Part shown: positions 34,755-47,149 of the stretch, one piece after another | Numbering within the stretch: the first letter of the stretch is position 1 | Layout of the letters: every line of letters begins with the position of its first letter | From: Psilocybe azurescens | Lineage: Eukaryota; Basidiomycota; Agaricomycetes; Agaricales; Agrocybaceae | Reading direction: 5' to 3' | Assembly (NCBI GenBank): GCA_023853785.1 | Contig: JAJIRX010001037.1 | Span: 1-58,242 of the forward strand | Length of the DNA: 58,242 nucleotides | Notes under the pieces: model-generated | Told to the model about the DNA's origin: nothing | The model's database searches: none | The model's input: the letters and a program-made list of their open reading frames with translations, nothing else | Program-made: the position numbers and the translations under genes

Positions 34755-35918
34755 GCGACGTGCGAGGGAGGGAGGGAGGTAGAGAGAATTTTGTTTGTTT
34801 CGTTTCGTTTTGTTCTGACATCTATCGTGATCTAGATGAGGAATATTTCTGTTGCATTTGTTGTTTCTGTTTTGGAATTATTTCTTTTGACGCCGGCCGG
34901 GTGCGTGTTAGAATATGAGAACTCGAGCCTCGAGCCCAATCAATCCCTGAGTATTTTCCGGAACGTGCACTAAGCTTACTTGACTGGGTACTTGTAGTAT
35001 ATCAAAGCTCATGGAAGCGGGACACTAAACTTTTGTTCATAATTACTGAAGATTTTCTGGAACATGGACGAAGGTTACTGGACTGGACTGGATATCTGTA
35101 GTTTATACTATAGATGTCACAGTCTTCGGGGGTTCTGTACGTTCCACAGATGCAGTCATGGCGTAGGTCTGAGCTTCAGAACAGCACGACGGTATGGGGC
35201 AATATGTATCGGGAGATTCGAGGTGTGGCTTATGTGCCACTCGGAGGCCTGGAAGATATAATATGAATCCGAAGACGACTGGTTTGGAAAGGGAATTCAG
35301 CGTAGTGGCCAGTCGACTCGACCCCTATACTCAGTGCCAATCAGCTTGAAATTCCGTCGTCACAGGGCTCACTGAGAGCTACGGGGAAATTTACAAGACC
35401 ACGATATATCGATTGAGCGACTGACTGGGTTACAGATGTGTACGATGCGTAAAGAAAAGAGAAAAGCCTGTATATAGATGTAGAAGAGATAAGATAATAT
35501 GAAACAAGGGCTATGGTAATCCTGGGGCAGGCTGACACAATTCCAGTGGTGCCCATCCCCGACAAGCGACGATTGGATGCAGATGCAGATGTCCCATTGC
35601 GTCGTAACACCCGACTATTGTCAATCTAAGATGTTCAATTGTCCTAGGTAGTATACTGTTATTACTTTAAGTTGACCTCGAACACGATGGATGATTATTT
35701 GAGGTCACTGAGGCAGAGTGTCCTTGGTATGGTATGCTTTATAAAACGCACATATGTAGGTTTGTGACTGGTTGGAGCTAGTGACGGGAGAGAGCGCAGA
35801 GAGTTTGCGACGATTAAAAAGCTTTGACTTTAAACTCCGCAGCTGTTGGTTCAACTTGTCGGTGTACCACGATGATGAAATCTGCGTTGGAAGCGTCGAT
35901 GATTTCTAGCCTCATGAC
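34755..35918. other. Region with no recognised gene
   Basis: Intergenic. Two imperfect copies of a ~110-bp segment (around TTTTCCGGAACGTGCAC at 34955 and TTTTCTGGAACATGGAC at 35052) lie in tandem. Confidence 0.5.
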
Positions 35919-36221
35919 ATGCATAACCCTAGGTGCGCGGTGAAAAATTTCCCGCTGCGCCTGTGTTTGTACAAACAGCCGCATTTGGCACAACTCAACG
36001 TCATTACTCCCGCCAATGTCTTCTTTCAGCATGGACTTCGGGTGGTGTGGGCCAATCGAAGAGTTCTAGTAGGCTTACACCACGGCTTGCGTCATAGCTG
36101 TGGATCTGGTTGCCACTCATGTGCATGATCAAACAATGGCGCGTTCAGGCTACCAAATGCAGCTGTTTGTCCAAGCAAAGGCTCAGCGGAAAATTTTCAC
36201 CATGCACCTAGGGTTATGCAT
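35919..36221. mobile_element. Small foldback MITE
   Basis: A 303-bp element with imperfect inverted arms of about 78 bp, starting ATGCATAACCCTAGGTGC at 35919 and its inverse at 36221. No coding potential. The palindromic end ATGCAT hides any target duplication. Confidence 0.7.
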
Positions 36222-37089
36222 ATAGGTGGAAGTGAAAACCTTGTCTTTCCATTTCAGTCAATTAAGGATGACTTGGGCATAGAATATTCTGGAAGAGTCG
36301 CTACACATCATTCTCGGTACCCAGGTCAAATGAAAGGTCCGCTGGTCGCGTTTAGACCCTCACTCAATTTTGATGACTTGTCCACAGTGAATCTGGGAAC
36401 GTACACAGGGACCACAGAGCGCAGGGTAAGGTAGTACTTAAAGAGTGAAGTGTGTCGGTGTTCGACGTTCGACTCTCGAGATGTCAAGGTCTCACAGTAT
36501 TTTCCAGTCACTGAATTCTGAAAACTTATCAAATTCGACAGGAGCAGTAGCTGTATGATGACTACTGCTATGATTGAAACTACAAGGCGGAATCGACAAG
36601 GGAATTTAAGTAATCGCAATCCGTAAAGAATGGCATTTCAAATGGGAAGTAGTATCATTATGATCATTATGGGTGCGGAACTTTTGGGCAGCTCCCTTCA
36701 ATGACACACTCTACAATATAGTGATGGCCAGCTAGTACGTTGTATAGCGTAACTTGCACCCACGGGCCATTATTTTTCCATTCGCGACAGCCTGTTTTAC
36801 TTTTGGCCGACTCTACAACAGAGGATATGGCTGCTGTCCGTTCATCCTAGTACGTACGTCAGTCTTCGACCTATATGAATTGATGGATGTTGATTGTTCT
36901 AGACCTTGTTGCGCGGAGCCCTTGAGATTGTTCCGCTTTAACTTGATTGGCAGGAACGCGATGGTACGGAACGGGTATGGACATCCCCGTGATCATCAAT
37001 CCATCTTCTGTACTGCTGGCTGACTGGTCATGATGGCGAGGACTACCTGGTCCATGTGATGGAGTTACGGAATGGACTGAAGCGGATTC
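36222..37089. other. Region with no recognised gene
   Basis: Short frames only, nothing supported. Confidence 0.5.
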
Positions 37090-40000
37090 CCAGAGCTATA
37101 AATACACTCGTCCTTCGAGTACCCCTATAGCTGTCTCGGCCTTTCGGCTTCAGTTTCGGTTCAAAGACATGCACCCAGCGGTATTATGCATGCAAGACCC
37201 TACAATGGTCACTATTATTTCAGTTTGCCTTTTTCACAGAAACTTAGCACCGTCTATGAGATGATCTAATTGCTCACTTTCCAGTCTTATTGACGGCGGT
37301 AGCACACTGCCCACATTATCATGTTCCTCGAATGAGCCGACAGTACGGCTCCGTAGTCCTAATCGTGCTGGGATGGAACAGGCGTAAGCCTCTTGCGATG
37401 CTATGCTTTCGGAATTTATCCTGTCGTGGATGGTTTACTTTGTACTTTCATGTCCTGCAACTCTCAGGAAATCTGGGTTATCCATGATGTCGAAGATTAT
37501 GTTTCAAGAAGATTAAACTGCGCCCTGGGGAGGAGTCCATGGTTCTTTATCTCATTCATTATCGTGAGAGTATCACTGATGTATTTTCAGGAGACAGCTT
37601 TCATTAGCCTCGCGCTTAAAATAGGCTTTCACTGTTCCAGAGCATCAATCAAGCAGTTTTCTGCACTCATACGCCCTTCAGCTTGTGATGGTTGCAAGTG
37701 GAGGAAGTGTACAATGATGATAGCAATTTGACGGATCAGTGTCTTTTGAACGACGGGGCAGTTAGCTTTAATATAACAGCTGGTCCCGAGCACTGAGCGC
37801 TAGGACGCATGAGGTATCGATCTGGAAGCTGGAAGCTGAAGAACATCAAATACTCACGGGAGTTGTACCTTGATCTATGCATGCCATGAACCGAAATATA
37901 ATGGTCTACATATCCCACAACTTCATCTTCCCCGTCAGCCATGAATAGGGGCGATGCCATACCATACACAAACGTCAAGGCGAACAGTCTGAATATACAT
38001 TCGACGCTTATCAGATTACATGATATGGGTAAGTCGTTCCTCTGATAGTAGTAGTGGTGACATTCCATCAAGTATCACCGATTGACTTTATATTGTACTT
38101 ATAAATATGAATGCTATACCGTGGGCACCATTATGCAATCGATAACATCGAAGGGTGTCAAATTCCATTGTCCGCTGATATGCTTAATTTAATTATCCGA
38201 GAGATGACTATGAGAAACTACAGAGTCTACTCGTATATAAACGAGTAATCTAATGAGACTTGCTTCCAGTGGCCCAACAGGATAGCTTCTCTTCATGGAT
38301 ACATCTGACTTCCCGTTCTCTGTGCAGACACAAAAGTCTGTCATTAAAGCCAGTCTGAATGCGGGGATGATTCTCAACTTGCTAATGGGTGTGTATTTCC
38401 CTTTGATTTTTGAAACGGGACCAATCAGCCATCTTCTGCTCAGGGATCTATACTGTTGTATGTGGCGGCACGATATACCTTTACAGTTCGTCTTCTCCGC
38501 ACTAGATGCGAAGCATTACACACCGCTAATCATCCTTACAGTGTCAAAATGATCAGCAAATCTCAATCGCCGCATTGTACTATCGACGATATCCCTCCTA
38601 TACCTGCTCTGCTTAGGCGATTTCATCATTCAATGGATCTATCTTAATCTGTCCATTGTGGACGGCGGGGATACAAGACAATCCATGTTCATTTCGACGC
38701 TGGAAGGAGGCCCCGCGTGGCTTTTCATTCTGGATGATTGTTTTTATTATGGTGTTTTTCTGGTGTCAGATATACTGCTGGTGAGTGAGATATTTGCCGA
38801 TATGTACATTGTTGATGCTAAGAAACCCTTGGATGTATTGATAGATATGGAGATGCTATCAAATCTGGGGCATGTCGTTAAGAATTGCATTGATTCCATC
38901 AGTGTTCTTTTTGGCGGAATGCGGTGAGCTTCCATTTCCTGCATTCCTCCTGAATTCTCTTATTCACTGATAATGCATTAGGTCTGTATATTACTGTCGT
39001 AGTTACAGCAGTTCTCACCGGCTCAGTGGCAAGTGATGCAGACGCCATTTTGGCAAACAACATACAAAGCGCTGAGGTATTTGTGTCGCTGGGCACCACA
39101 CTCACAGCAACATCGCTCATTGGATACAAAATCTATTTGTTATCACGGACAACAGTCAGCTCGGTGTCGAAAGGGGTATTCAATCGCATTGTTGTTATTG
39201 TGATTGAGTCAGCTGCGGTGTATTCGCTTGTCATTCTGGTGTACGGGATCATGTTGGTGGATCCTGCGTTCGGACTGATTGGGACGTCTGCATATACAGC
39301 TGAGTATTACGTCGGTCCGGCGATTACGATTGTTGGAGTAAGTCATCGTTGTAGCTTTCTGGATCGCGGAAATATCTCTGATGGTGCACCTAGGGGTTGG
39401 CTCCGACAGTTCTCGTGGCTAGAATTGCTCTTACGAACACTAGCGTCGACCGAACAATTGCACCTACGGTTACACATATATCGGGTCTCCAGTTCCAACA
39501 CCAACATGGGACGACTCTGAGTGCGGATGAGAGTGCGACTGGTGGAGCGGGGGTGAAGGTGATGATTTGACTCATACGCGTTACGCATCTGCGCAGGACG
39601 AGGAAAAAATGATTTAGTAGAAGATAACTGAATGGGTAATGGATAATAGACCTCACGGCCTGCTACTGAAATGTCTTGAATTGGTATACCCTACACGAAT
39701 AGGTGATGGGTTCACAATGATTAGCATGTAATTTAATTAATTTTTAGAAGTTTTCTATGTATCTTGTGTACCGACAGATGTGTATCATTTGATGTCATCC
39801 TTTCTGCCTACTAGCCCTCGTACCTTGCAAATTAAATAGATAGGTGCCAGCGAGACATTGAGACAAGACTGTAGTCCTGTGTCCCTCTTTATCCACTTGA
39901 GGCCTTTTGCAAGCATCGTCGTCTAGAAAGGAACACAAGGAAAGCGCTCAATCCAGAGTCGCGACTAAACACATATTTGGATTTAGAGATAACATGTGGA

Positions 40001-40200
40001 GTACACAGGGTAGATTTGCATGCCTAATATTATGATTAAGTAACTTTCTGTATATTTTTAGAAATCGAAGAAAGGAATATTTTGGCCTTAGCTCTGAGAT
40101 GTTATTCGGGATTTCTCGAAGAGGCATAAGTCGGCCAGAATGATACGATAATAACAACAGCTTGGATAGAGCTGTCATTCTTTGATTATAAATGCTCCAA
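37090..40200 (+). repeat. Block R2, uninterrupted paralogue of R1
   Basis: Collinear with R1 (4844-5935, 16719-17087, 19441-21445) and lacking both insertions, so it gives the empty sites for the PIF-like element (near 38055) and KDZ copy A (38350-38365). R2 is more CpG-rich than R1. It includes the 7TM-like gene at 38295-39618. Confidence 0.85.
38295..39618 (+). pseudogene. 7TM-like membrane protein gene, R2 copy (one stop, one frameshift)
   Basis: Exons 38295-38388, 38444-38485, 38542-38780, 38845-38923, 38982-39337 and 39394 onwards all have GT-AG borders and join in phase. The product has about seven hydrophobic spans: AGMILNLLMG/IYTVVCGGTIYLY, RIVLSTISLLYLLCL, SDILLIWRCYQIWGMSLRIA, GLYITVVVTAVLTG, SLGTTLTATSLIGYKIY, IESAAVYSLVILVYGIMLV and a last span ending VARIALTNTSVD. 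This pattern is typical of a large Agaricomycete integral-membrane family of unknown role, loosely receptor-like. The only breaks are a TGA at 38550-38552, where R1 has CAA, and a 4-nt loss near 39552 that makes an early stop at 39568-39570 instead of the R1-like end near 39618. Whether these are real or errors needs reads. Confidence 0.8.
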
Positions 40201-42223
40201 ATTATTCTAGTTCGTTTTTGGATTCTTCCCATGACTTAGCTCTGTATGTGAACACCGACGTTGGTCGTGTTGGTCGGGCGCTCCGAAGTAAGAGGTCCAA
40301 ATTGCACAAAACATGCCTGACAGCAGGTATACTTCAAGAAAGGCAGAGCATAATTTTGGCGCAGTTGGGTTTCGAAAAGTTAGTTAGCAGCACTGCTCTT
40401 CAATACTAGCAAAGTCTAAACTGAATACTGTGCTATTTTGACCGAGTGTTCACGGGGTGTGATGCGGTATGCAAGGTGTTCACTGGGCCAAGTGTTCACG
40501 GCGGACCGTGATCTGTGACGCGTCCAAAAGTGTTCATTGTGAGCAAAGAAGTGTTCACAAATTTTGCAGGTCACCTTGTGCTTATGGTGGCTGAATGGAA
40601 TCTTGGGCATGCCTTCATCTGAACTGCTACTGATTTATATGGCATGATACAGACTAAACAATGGTTTCAGAGTTGAGAAATATGCTCTAGGTGCATGATG
40701 TTTGATCAAACACACAGGGCTATCCGGGGTGGGGGAAGTTTTGAATTTTTGAGCTATTAAAAGTTCGTCTGAGCTGGTGTTTACTACTTGATGTGATGCA
40801 TGATGACACCCAGAAGTGTTCAGTTCATGACTTACTGTGACATGTTATGTGAATACTTGGTTGAAATGATACAGTAATACTTGTATTGTGGGCCGAGGCT
40901 TTGCCCGGCATTATGGGTCCTTTTTTACACTGTGCCCTTTGAGTCTCCATTTGTAACATTGGGTCCCCTGGGCAAAAGAACAAGTCTACAATTGTGATCT
41001 TGTGATCGTGTTCGGAAGTCTTCAGTATGTGTTGACTATCTGCAGGTTGCTTGATTTGGACCTCGGTCATTCCGACACATACTTTGCAGTGCCGAAATCC
41101 AGCAAGTGCAAACATTTCAATTGTGGCAGCCAACCTGAGCATCCAAGGCATTGAAAACCTTTAATATGTCATTTTATTCAATTATCTCCTTTGTAGTCAC
41201 TATACTATCTAGTACACTAGAAGTATAGCATATGGAATAGTGGGGTATGAGCGCAAGATGTTGACCTGTTAGAACTTGGAACAGTAATCATAGCAGATTG
41301 TAATGTTTGGCTAGGCAGTTCCAGAGCACAACTAAGTGAAAACAATATTAGATAAATAAAATACTAGACTGAAAAGCATACAGCTTACTATATTTGAAGA
41401 AAATAATGGAAAGAGGGACAGGTCGGTTCTGATATTTGTATTCATCAATGAATAAAATAATCACTTTGAAATCGACTTCTTGGAATGTACCTCTAATACA
41501 ATATAAGCATAAATGGCACTGGACCGAGTGTTCATTGTCATGTTGGACATGTTCTGGGGTACATGTAACTTGAAATAAATCCCTCCTGATTACAAATAAA
41601 AAGAAGCAACAATGAACAAAAGGATCTCAAGAGCCATCAATTGCATGACAAGTAGGATAAAACAATGTACCAGAAAGCCTCTATGGATCTTTCACTCAAA
41701 GCATCAAAGCAAAAAGTGGGAAGTGATGCATGAATGCAAGGAGTCTTAATGCACACTTTGCACCAGCAGAGTGGCCAATTGAAGCTGTGGTACAAATCAT
41801 GTTATGTATGTGAGTATTGACTACACAGTGAGGGCAGAAAAAGCAACTTACCATAGCAAACAGTACATAATACACCAGTGCAATCAGGAACAGGAATGCA
41901 AGTAGTGTGAAGAGCACAATTCCAAACAGGAGTCAATCAATATTATATGATCATGTGTTGGTGCATTCTGCAGAACATTTTGTCTTTCCTAGACTGAAAT
42001 GAATTGAGTTTGTAACATTAGCAGCTGTGTATATGAAGAGTTTAGAAAGAGGGACAAGTGGTTGTACATACCTCAGAAGATACCCCATAGAAGACTGCCA
42101 CCAGGCTTGACACCTGCTATCTGATACATACCCCACTCAGTGATGGACACTGAGAAAGAGGAACAGGAGATTTGAGATGAGGGCTAGTAATAGTGTAAAT
42201 CCACCAATGGAAGCTAGGAGCCA
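40201..42223. other. Repeat-like region with no recognised gene
   Basis: GTGTTCAC occurs four times in about 110 bp (40445-40558). The longer word GACCGAGTGTTCA recurs at about 41523. GGGCCGAGGCTTTGCC at about 40891 is shared (inverted) with 9088-9111. A short minus-strand hydrophobic frame (41696-41917) is unsupported. Confidence 0.5.
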
Positions 42224-42574
42224 TGCAAGAGGAGGTCTTTACACGACCCCCCATTTTTTGGTCGGACTCCGGTCGGACTCCGTCGAACTTTCTATATTCA
42301 GAATGACAATTTTTCTGGTCTAGGACTGCTGAAATTTTCTGGTGAGATTCCGGTGAGATTCCGGTGAAAGTCCGACCGGACTACAAGTCCAACGGACTGT
42401 CTGGGCGGACTGTCCACTGGAAATGACCGGACAGGACCAACGGAAGTCCAATGGAAGTCCATCGGAATCCCACCGGACATGACCATTGGAATTCCAGCAG
42501 ACAAGTCCAACGGAATTCCAATGGAAGTCCAACGGATGTCCTTTTATTATAATTTATACTAGTATAGAAAAAAA

Positions 42575-42652
42575 GACATAAATGAGAATTGAACTCGGGC
42601 ATCGGAGAATGCCAAATGCAAGTGGGATAAACCAACTGAGCCACAAAGGCTT
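42575..42652 (-). ncRNA. tRNA-like Pol III unit inside KDZ copy B
   Basis: Minus-strand A box TGGCTCAGTTGG (42643-42632) and B box GTTCAATTC (42594-42586), followed by a T7 run (42574-42568). Both boxes are identical to those in copy A although flanking bases have diverged. The acceptor stem is again poor. Confidence 0.65.
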
Positions 42653-42849
42653 ATGGAAAATAATAAAATTAGTTAAATACATAGTGATGCCGCCAAAATT
42701 CTTGGCACTGCTCGGCACGGGCCAAACAACAACGCGCGCGTGACATGTTGATGCCACGTCCGTCTGTTGTTGATTCCGGCCCCACTTCTTCTTCCACCAC
42801 CACTACCGCCCTCGCCGGTCGGAGCCAGGCGAAAGCCAACCCGACGCTG

Positions 42850-43490
42850 ACGGAGGACGAATACGACCACGACTGCAAAGGGTGACAGCAAGGACGGCGA
42901 CAGCGACAGCGAGGGTGGGGGCGAGACAGTGCGGCGAGACAGCGACAGCGACGGGCACAGCGAGGGTGGTGCGAGGCGGGGCGAGACAGTGAGAGCGAGG
43001 GTGTCGGTGAGGGCGGGGCAAGACAGCAGGGGCAAGACGGCGGGGGTGAGGACGAAGACGGCGGGGGTGAGGACGAAGACGGCCGGAGGCGAGGGACGAA
43101 GACGGTGGGGGCGAGGGACGAGACGGGCGGGGGGCAAGGGCGAGGATGAGGGCGAGACGGGCGGGGGGCAGGGCAAGGGGGGGGCGAGACAGCGGGGGGG
43201 CGAGACAGCGGGGGGGCGAGACAGCGGGGGTGAGGGCGAGACAGCGGGGGTGAGGGCGAGACAGCGGGGGTGAGGGCGAGACAGCGGGGGTGAGGGCGAG
43301 ATGGCGGAGGTGGGGGGCGAGGGTGAGGGCGAAGACGGCGAGGGGCGGGGCAAGGGCAAGGGCAAGACGGCGAGGGGCGGGGGCAAGGGCAAGGGCAAGA
43401 CGGCAAGGGCAAGACGGCGACAGCGAAGACAACGACGACGGACACAGCGGGGTGTAGGACGACACCGCCATATGGCCACGTACACCCGAC
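42850..43490. repeat. GC-rich simple-sequence island in KDZ copy B
   Basis: Tandem GGCGAGACAGCGGGGGTGAG units (about 20 bp, best at 43185-43300) and GGCAAG repeats. The long frames across it on both strands are artefacts of composition. Confidence 0.75.
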
Positions 43491-44595
43491 ACAACGCACC
43501 CCATGACGATGACCCTCCCGCCCCCTTTTTTAAGGTTTTCCCCTTTTTTTTCTTTTTACATTTATATGTTTATTTGTTCATCTGACCCAGGTATGTACCT
43601 CCATCCCCATTTTTCTTTTTAAATTTATGTTTTTGTTTTTGTTTTTAATTTTTTAATGATGGATCTCACAGTATGTAACAATGTAATAGATAGTTGTTAA
43701 TATATTATATTACACTTATATGAATTTACATTAAGATTGAAACATTAATATATTTCAGTTGGAATCCAATTGAATTCTATTCCATGAAGTTAAAGTTGGG
43801 AACTCCAACTGGAGTCCAGGTGCACTCCAGGTGGTGTCTAATTGAACTCCACCTGGACACTACCTGGACTCCAGTTGGACTTAAGTGGAATTGTTTGGAG
43901 TCCACCTGGAGTCCACCTGGAGTCCATCTGAACTCCACCTGCCAAAGATAATTTTTGGGACATTTGCATATGTTCCAGATGGAGTCCATGTGGAGTCCAC
44001 CACTTTTGTATGGAGTCGGTGGACTCCACATGGAGTTCCTGGGTGGAGGTAAAGTACACAAGTCAGATAATAATGTAGTATATAGTTTTCAATATATTAT
44101 ATTACATTGTTACATGAATTAAAGATAAGATTGAAGTATTATCCTAGTGACCTAGCTTCCTTAATATGGCTCCCAAAGCTTCCAAGAACATTGCTACTGT
44201 CCCTGACTCCCCTCCCAAGTCTGCAATTAAACCAGTGACAGTCCACTGGACATCCACTGGACATCCACTGGACATCCACTGGACTCCACTGGACAGAGCA
44301 CTCTTGGATCTGGTCTAATTAAGTGCTGAGAGTCCGGTGGAAGTCTACTGGAAGTCCAACGGAAGTCCAACGGACTGGACAGTCCAGCCAGTCCACCTGT
44401 TTTCTGTCTTGAAGTGACTTGACCGGACTTTGACCGAATTTGGCTGGACTCTGACTGGACTGGTACCGGAATTTTGTGGAGTCCAACGGAATCCGTTGGA
44501 CGTCCAATGGACTGTCCATTGGAATTGGCTGGGTCCGGTGAAAGTCCATTGGAGTCCAACGGAAAATGGGGGCACTGTAAAGTACACTGCAAGAG

Positions 44596-45029
44596 GAGGT
44601 ATGACAACTGTAACATGGGGGGGAGAAAAAAAAAAGAGGGAGCTGCATGTATGTGCTCAAAACAGGGTGGGTTTTGAGATGGTGGGTTTTGAGTTTGGGA
44701 TGATTTTTGATTTTAGACAATAAGAAAGATTGAGAGAGATGTTCTAGGTAGAGTCCCATTCTAATATCAGATGGAGACCCAGGATGTGTGGTATGTGGAC
44801 AAGAAGATGTAGATAAGTTTGTTCACTAAAACAGAACTAAGGTGTAGATAAAGCAGGATACAGGTTTATATACAATCAGATGATTTGTGGAGTCCTGCTC
44901 TACAGGACACGCTATGTTAGAGGAGTGTCAGGCAAGGACTCAGGGGGTGCGGAGACAACACAGAAAGGATGGTGAGAGTATATAGACAAGGTAGAGACTA
45001 TGGTATGAATGACTTTGAACGGGCTGTGG
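44596..45029. other. Region with no recognised gene
   Basis: Non-coding flank between KDZ copy B and the gypsy relic. Confidence 0.5.
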
Positions 45030-46680
45030 CGCTTGTTGTCAAGTTTTTGCAGGGTCATGAAGTTTTGATGTCGCTAGCGTCGAGAAGCACAGAGTCACCC
45101 AGGTGGAAGATGGGCACAGGACAGAGAGTCTTTTTGTAAGTGCAAGACATTGCCTGAGCAGCCAGTTCAAGTGCAGCCAATGGTTCACGTTGTAGGGCAG
45201 CCATTTGCAATGCAAACTCATTTGTCTGTTTAACAACAGTAGTAGATTGGCAGATAGGTTGGAGCAGCCTGTGCATGTCACAACTGAGGTTGAGGAAGAA
45301 CAGTGAGTAGCCTGTCGACAAGTTGACTTTATTATTGACCGCGAATTTGGCTCATGACAGCCACTTGGAACAGTCTGACTGCCTTTGATTGCAGAAGATG
45401 TGCAAGTACTGTTCAACCTCCTGGTTCACGTGTTCTGTCTGCCCATCTGTCTGAGGACGGAAGGTGGTAGAAGGATTCTTAGTGATACCAAGGAGATCAT
45501 TCAGGGCACGGGTAAAGCTGCTGAGGAAGACCAAACCACAATCAGAGATGACATGACAAGGCAGGCCAAAGTCTTTCCACACATTGTCTCTGTACAGTCT
45601 GGCGAGGCCTTTGGCATGATCGTCTTGTGGCAGAGCATAATATGCACCATCTTCAACAACCTATTGACGATAACGAAGATGGAGTTGTATCCACCAGAAC
45701 AGGGCAGATCCACAATGAGGTTGGCAGAGATAACATCCCAGTTGGCCTCTGGAATCGCGTTAGGGGTGAGTAGGCTTTGTGGGTATTGACACAAGGGTTT
45801 CTCCATCTGACAAGTTGCACAGCCATCAATGTAATGCCTACAGTCCCGGGACAGAGACAGCCATCAGAAGTCATGTTGGACCAGCTCAACCGTTTTAGCA
45901 CGTCCAGGATGACCAGCAGTGATTGCATCATGGTTGGTATGTAGAACACGTTCGCTGAAGGTCGCCTTTGTCCAGGACAAACACGCAATTGTGCCAACAC
46001 ACAATTCTATCCCTGAAAGTCCAACTGACGGTGTTTCAATGGCAGTTACAGTCAAGTAAATTTATACTTATCTTTTATAGTTATGCCTCTCCAAATATTT
46101 TTAATTAAAATAAGGGATTCACCCAAATAATGAAACAATTGAATAGAAAGTGTAAACATACCCTTGAGTTGTTGAGCATGTGTCTTGATCTCCAGGACAA
46201 AGGGGCTGTCAGGAAAATTGACATGAGTGCATCAGATGTGCTCAGGTTTCAGGAGGGTGATGTTGACATTATCAGAGCTTCCTTTGTCATGGTCAGGGTG
46301 TCAGGAAAGGGTGTTGGCACAGACCATGGTAGAACCAGGCTTATGAATAAGAACAAAATCAAAGTTGGCAAGCTCAGCAGACCAACGAGCCTGTCAACAG
46401 TTTAGCTTCTGGTTTGTTGTGAAGTACTGCAGGTTGTGATGGTCAGACAAAATCTCGATCAGCTGAGGAGAACCATGAAGGTACCAGTTCCAGTCGTTGA
46501 GCACATGCATGATGGATAACAGCTCACAATCATGTATGTCATAGTTACGCTCAATCTCATTGAGTGTCTTAGAGGAGAAAGCCATAGGTTGCCAGACATC
46601 ACCTTGTTTTTGGCTGAGTACAGTGCCAGTAGCAAAACCTGAAGAGTTGGCCTCTATGCAGTGTCATACACCAATTTTGA
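45030..46680 (-). pseudogene. Decayed Ty3/gypsy Pol fragment (RNase H and integrase)
   Basis: On the minus strand: RNase H (MAFSSKTLNEIERNYDIHDCEL, about 46585-46400), integrase zinc region (HDAITAGHPGRAK to CATCQ, about 46000-45815), catalytic core (NWDVISANLIVDLP near 45735; HVISDCG near 45540; PQTDGQTEHVNQE near 45430) and a C-terminal piece to about 45055. The first core acidic residue has become Asn (FVIVNRLLK), and several stops and shifts are present. No LTRs or RT were found. It is clearly a different lineage from the chromovirus at 9397-16140 and much older. Confidence 0.85.
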
Positions 46681-47122
46681 TTGGATATGAGATTCATCTA
46701 TAAGCTTAGAGCGTCTGTCTTGACCCCCATTGCATGCAGAAGCCAGGGTTATTATTTCACATTTTTATCTGAAGCACATCCCTCAATATTCAACGTCGAA
46801 GTCCATTTACAGTCCATTTCAATCTCCATTCCAACTTTCAATCTCCACTTCAACCATTTGATCAGTTACATTCCCTGTCAATGATTCAATTGTCTATCTA
46901 TTTTGAACCTCAAGGCTATACACAGCTTATTCTTGGACATCATTCCTATCCATCCTAGTATGCACAGCACTGCACAGCATCATACTTGTGCACAATTTAA
47001 GTATCCATGATTATGTAATCGACGTGTCTGGTTGATTTTGGTTCCTTTTGTTCATCTTCGTTGTACATCATTATAACACCTTGTATCCCTCATTTTATGT
47101 CAGAAAACCGTGCCCCGGGCTG
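46681..47122. other. Region with no recognised gene
   Basis: AT-rich flank of the long KDZ element. Confidence 0.5.
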
Positions 47123-47149
47123 GAGGTCTTTCCTTTCCCCCACACAATC

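Larger units (their letters stand above)
42232..44587 (+). mobile_element. 2.35-kb non-autonomous KDZ element, copy B
   Basis: Exact 8-bp duplication TGCAAGAG (42224-42231, 44588-44595). Ends are GAGGTCTTTACACGACCCCC at 42232 and, inverted from 44587, GTGTACTTTACAGTGCCCCC. The order matches the long KDZ element and is inverted relative to copy A. It shares with copy A the subterminal repeats (42270-42540, 44225-44575), the tRNA-like unit and a GC-rich island. It also holds an extra segment (43790-44057) with GAGTCCACCTG-type repeats that ends in its own GTAAAGTACAC, which looks like a nested or fused third family member. Confidence 0.9.

Noticed and set aside
41696..41917. Small minus-strand membrane protein
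   Set aside because: Hydrophobic run only; no conserved context and the region is repeat-like.
42669..43504. Proline-rich minus-strand frames of 233-276 codons in KDZ copy B
   Set aside because: Same artefact of tandem GC-rich repeats; three overlapping frames are open.
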